Assembly: GCA_005884465.1 (NCBI GenBank)
Contig: VAZH01000023.1
Location: forward strand, 1-5,819
Source of the DNA: Alphaproteobacteria bacterium
Lineage (GTDB): Bacteria > Pseudomonadota > Alphaproteobacteria > Rhizobiales > Xanthobacteraceae
DNA length: 5,819 nucleotides
Direction: 5' to 3'
In this document: in pieces, positions 5,779 through 5,819 of the stretch
Numbering within the stretch: position 1 is the stretch's first letter
Layout of the letters: every line of letters starts with the position of its first letter
The notes under the pieces: generated by a model
Told to the model about the DNA's origin: nothing
The model's database searches: none
The model's input: only the letters and a program-made list of their open reading frames with translations
Position numbers and translations under genes: made by a program

Positions 5779-5817
5779 TCGCGTCGCTGCGCGGTAGCCG
5801 TCAAACTCTATTTCATG
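5779..5817 (-). pseudogene. Possible relic of an ATP-dependent DNA ligase (LigD-like) motif
   Basis: The minus-strand frame entering from the right edge reads HEIEFDGYRAATR. ATP-dependent DNA ligases of the LigD type have HEIKFDGYR or close forms around the lysine that takes the AMP. Here that lysine would be glutamate (GAG, one base from AAG). The frame then runs straight into the REP-like repeat and stops at TAG 5700-5698. I read it as the broken end of a ligase gene or a leftover piece of one. With only 13 residues the match could be chance. Confidence 0.35.
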
Positions 5818-5819
5818 CA

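Overview
The window reads as chromosomal DNA of a Bradyrhizobiaceae-type alphaproteobacterium (Bradyrhizobium, Rhodopseudomonas or a close relative). The basis is the GC-rich coding sequence, protein sequences that resemble what I remember of that family, and short palindromic intergenic repeats of a kind common in those genomes. No database search was possible, so the genus is an inference.

Layout: positions 1-244 (minus strand) hold the first 81 codons of aspartate kinase (lysC), running off the left edge. A 171-bp divergent intergenic region separates it from a plus-strand pair: a two-helix membrane protein with a bacterial PH domain (416-883) and, 16 bp later, ubiG (900-1670), an ubiquinone O-methyltransferase. 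Next comes a small GIY-YIG nuclease-fold gene (1764-2045), enclosed by a perfect 36-bp inverted repeat whose arms are each a hairpin. An EamA/DMT-family transporter follows (2203-3102). A pair of inverted REP-like hairpins (3107-3207) sits in the convergent gap after it.

The right half is a minus-strand cluster transcribed right to left: comF (5687-4878), glutaredoxin grxC (4847-4572), a nitrilase-superfamily amidase (4575-3697) and a DUF1178 zinc-ribbon protein (3700-3224). The last three are joined by 4-bp ATGA stop/start overlaps, so they are almost certainly co-transcribed and translationally coupled. Glutaredoxin beside a Nit1-like amidase suggests a link to glutathione or its repair. 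The right edge holds another REP-like repeat and, at the last 40 bases, a short reading frame resembling the adenylation motif of ATP-dependent DNA ligases, probably a gene relic.

Most genes are ordinary housekeeping genes. The most unusual object is the 415-bp unit at 1680-2094: a catalytically intact-looking GIY-YIG gene of clearly lower GC, bounded by long inverted repeats. It resembles in architecture the REP/RAYT systems, in which a nuclease gene sits among the palindromes it may disperse. Three unrelated repeat families occur within 5.8 kb.
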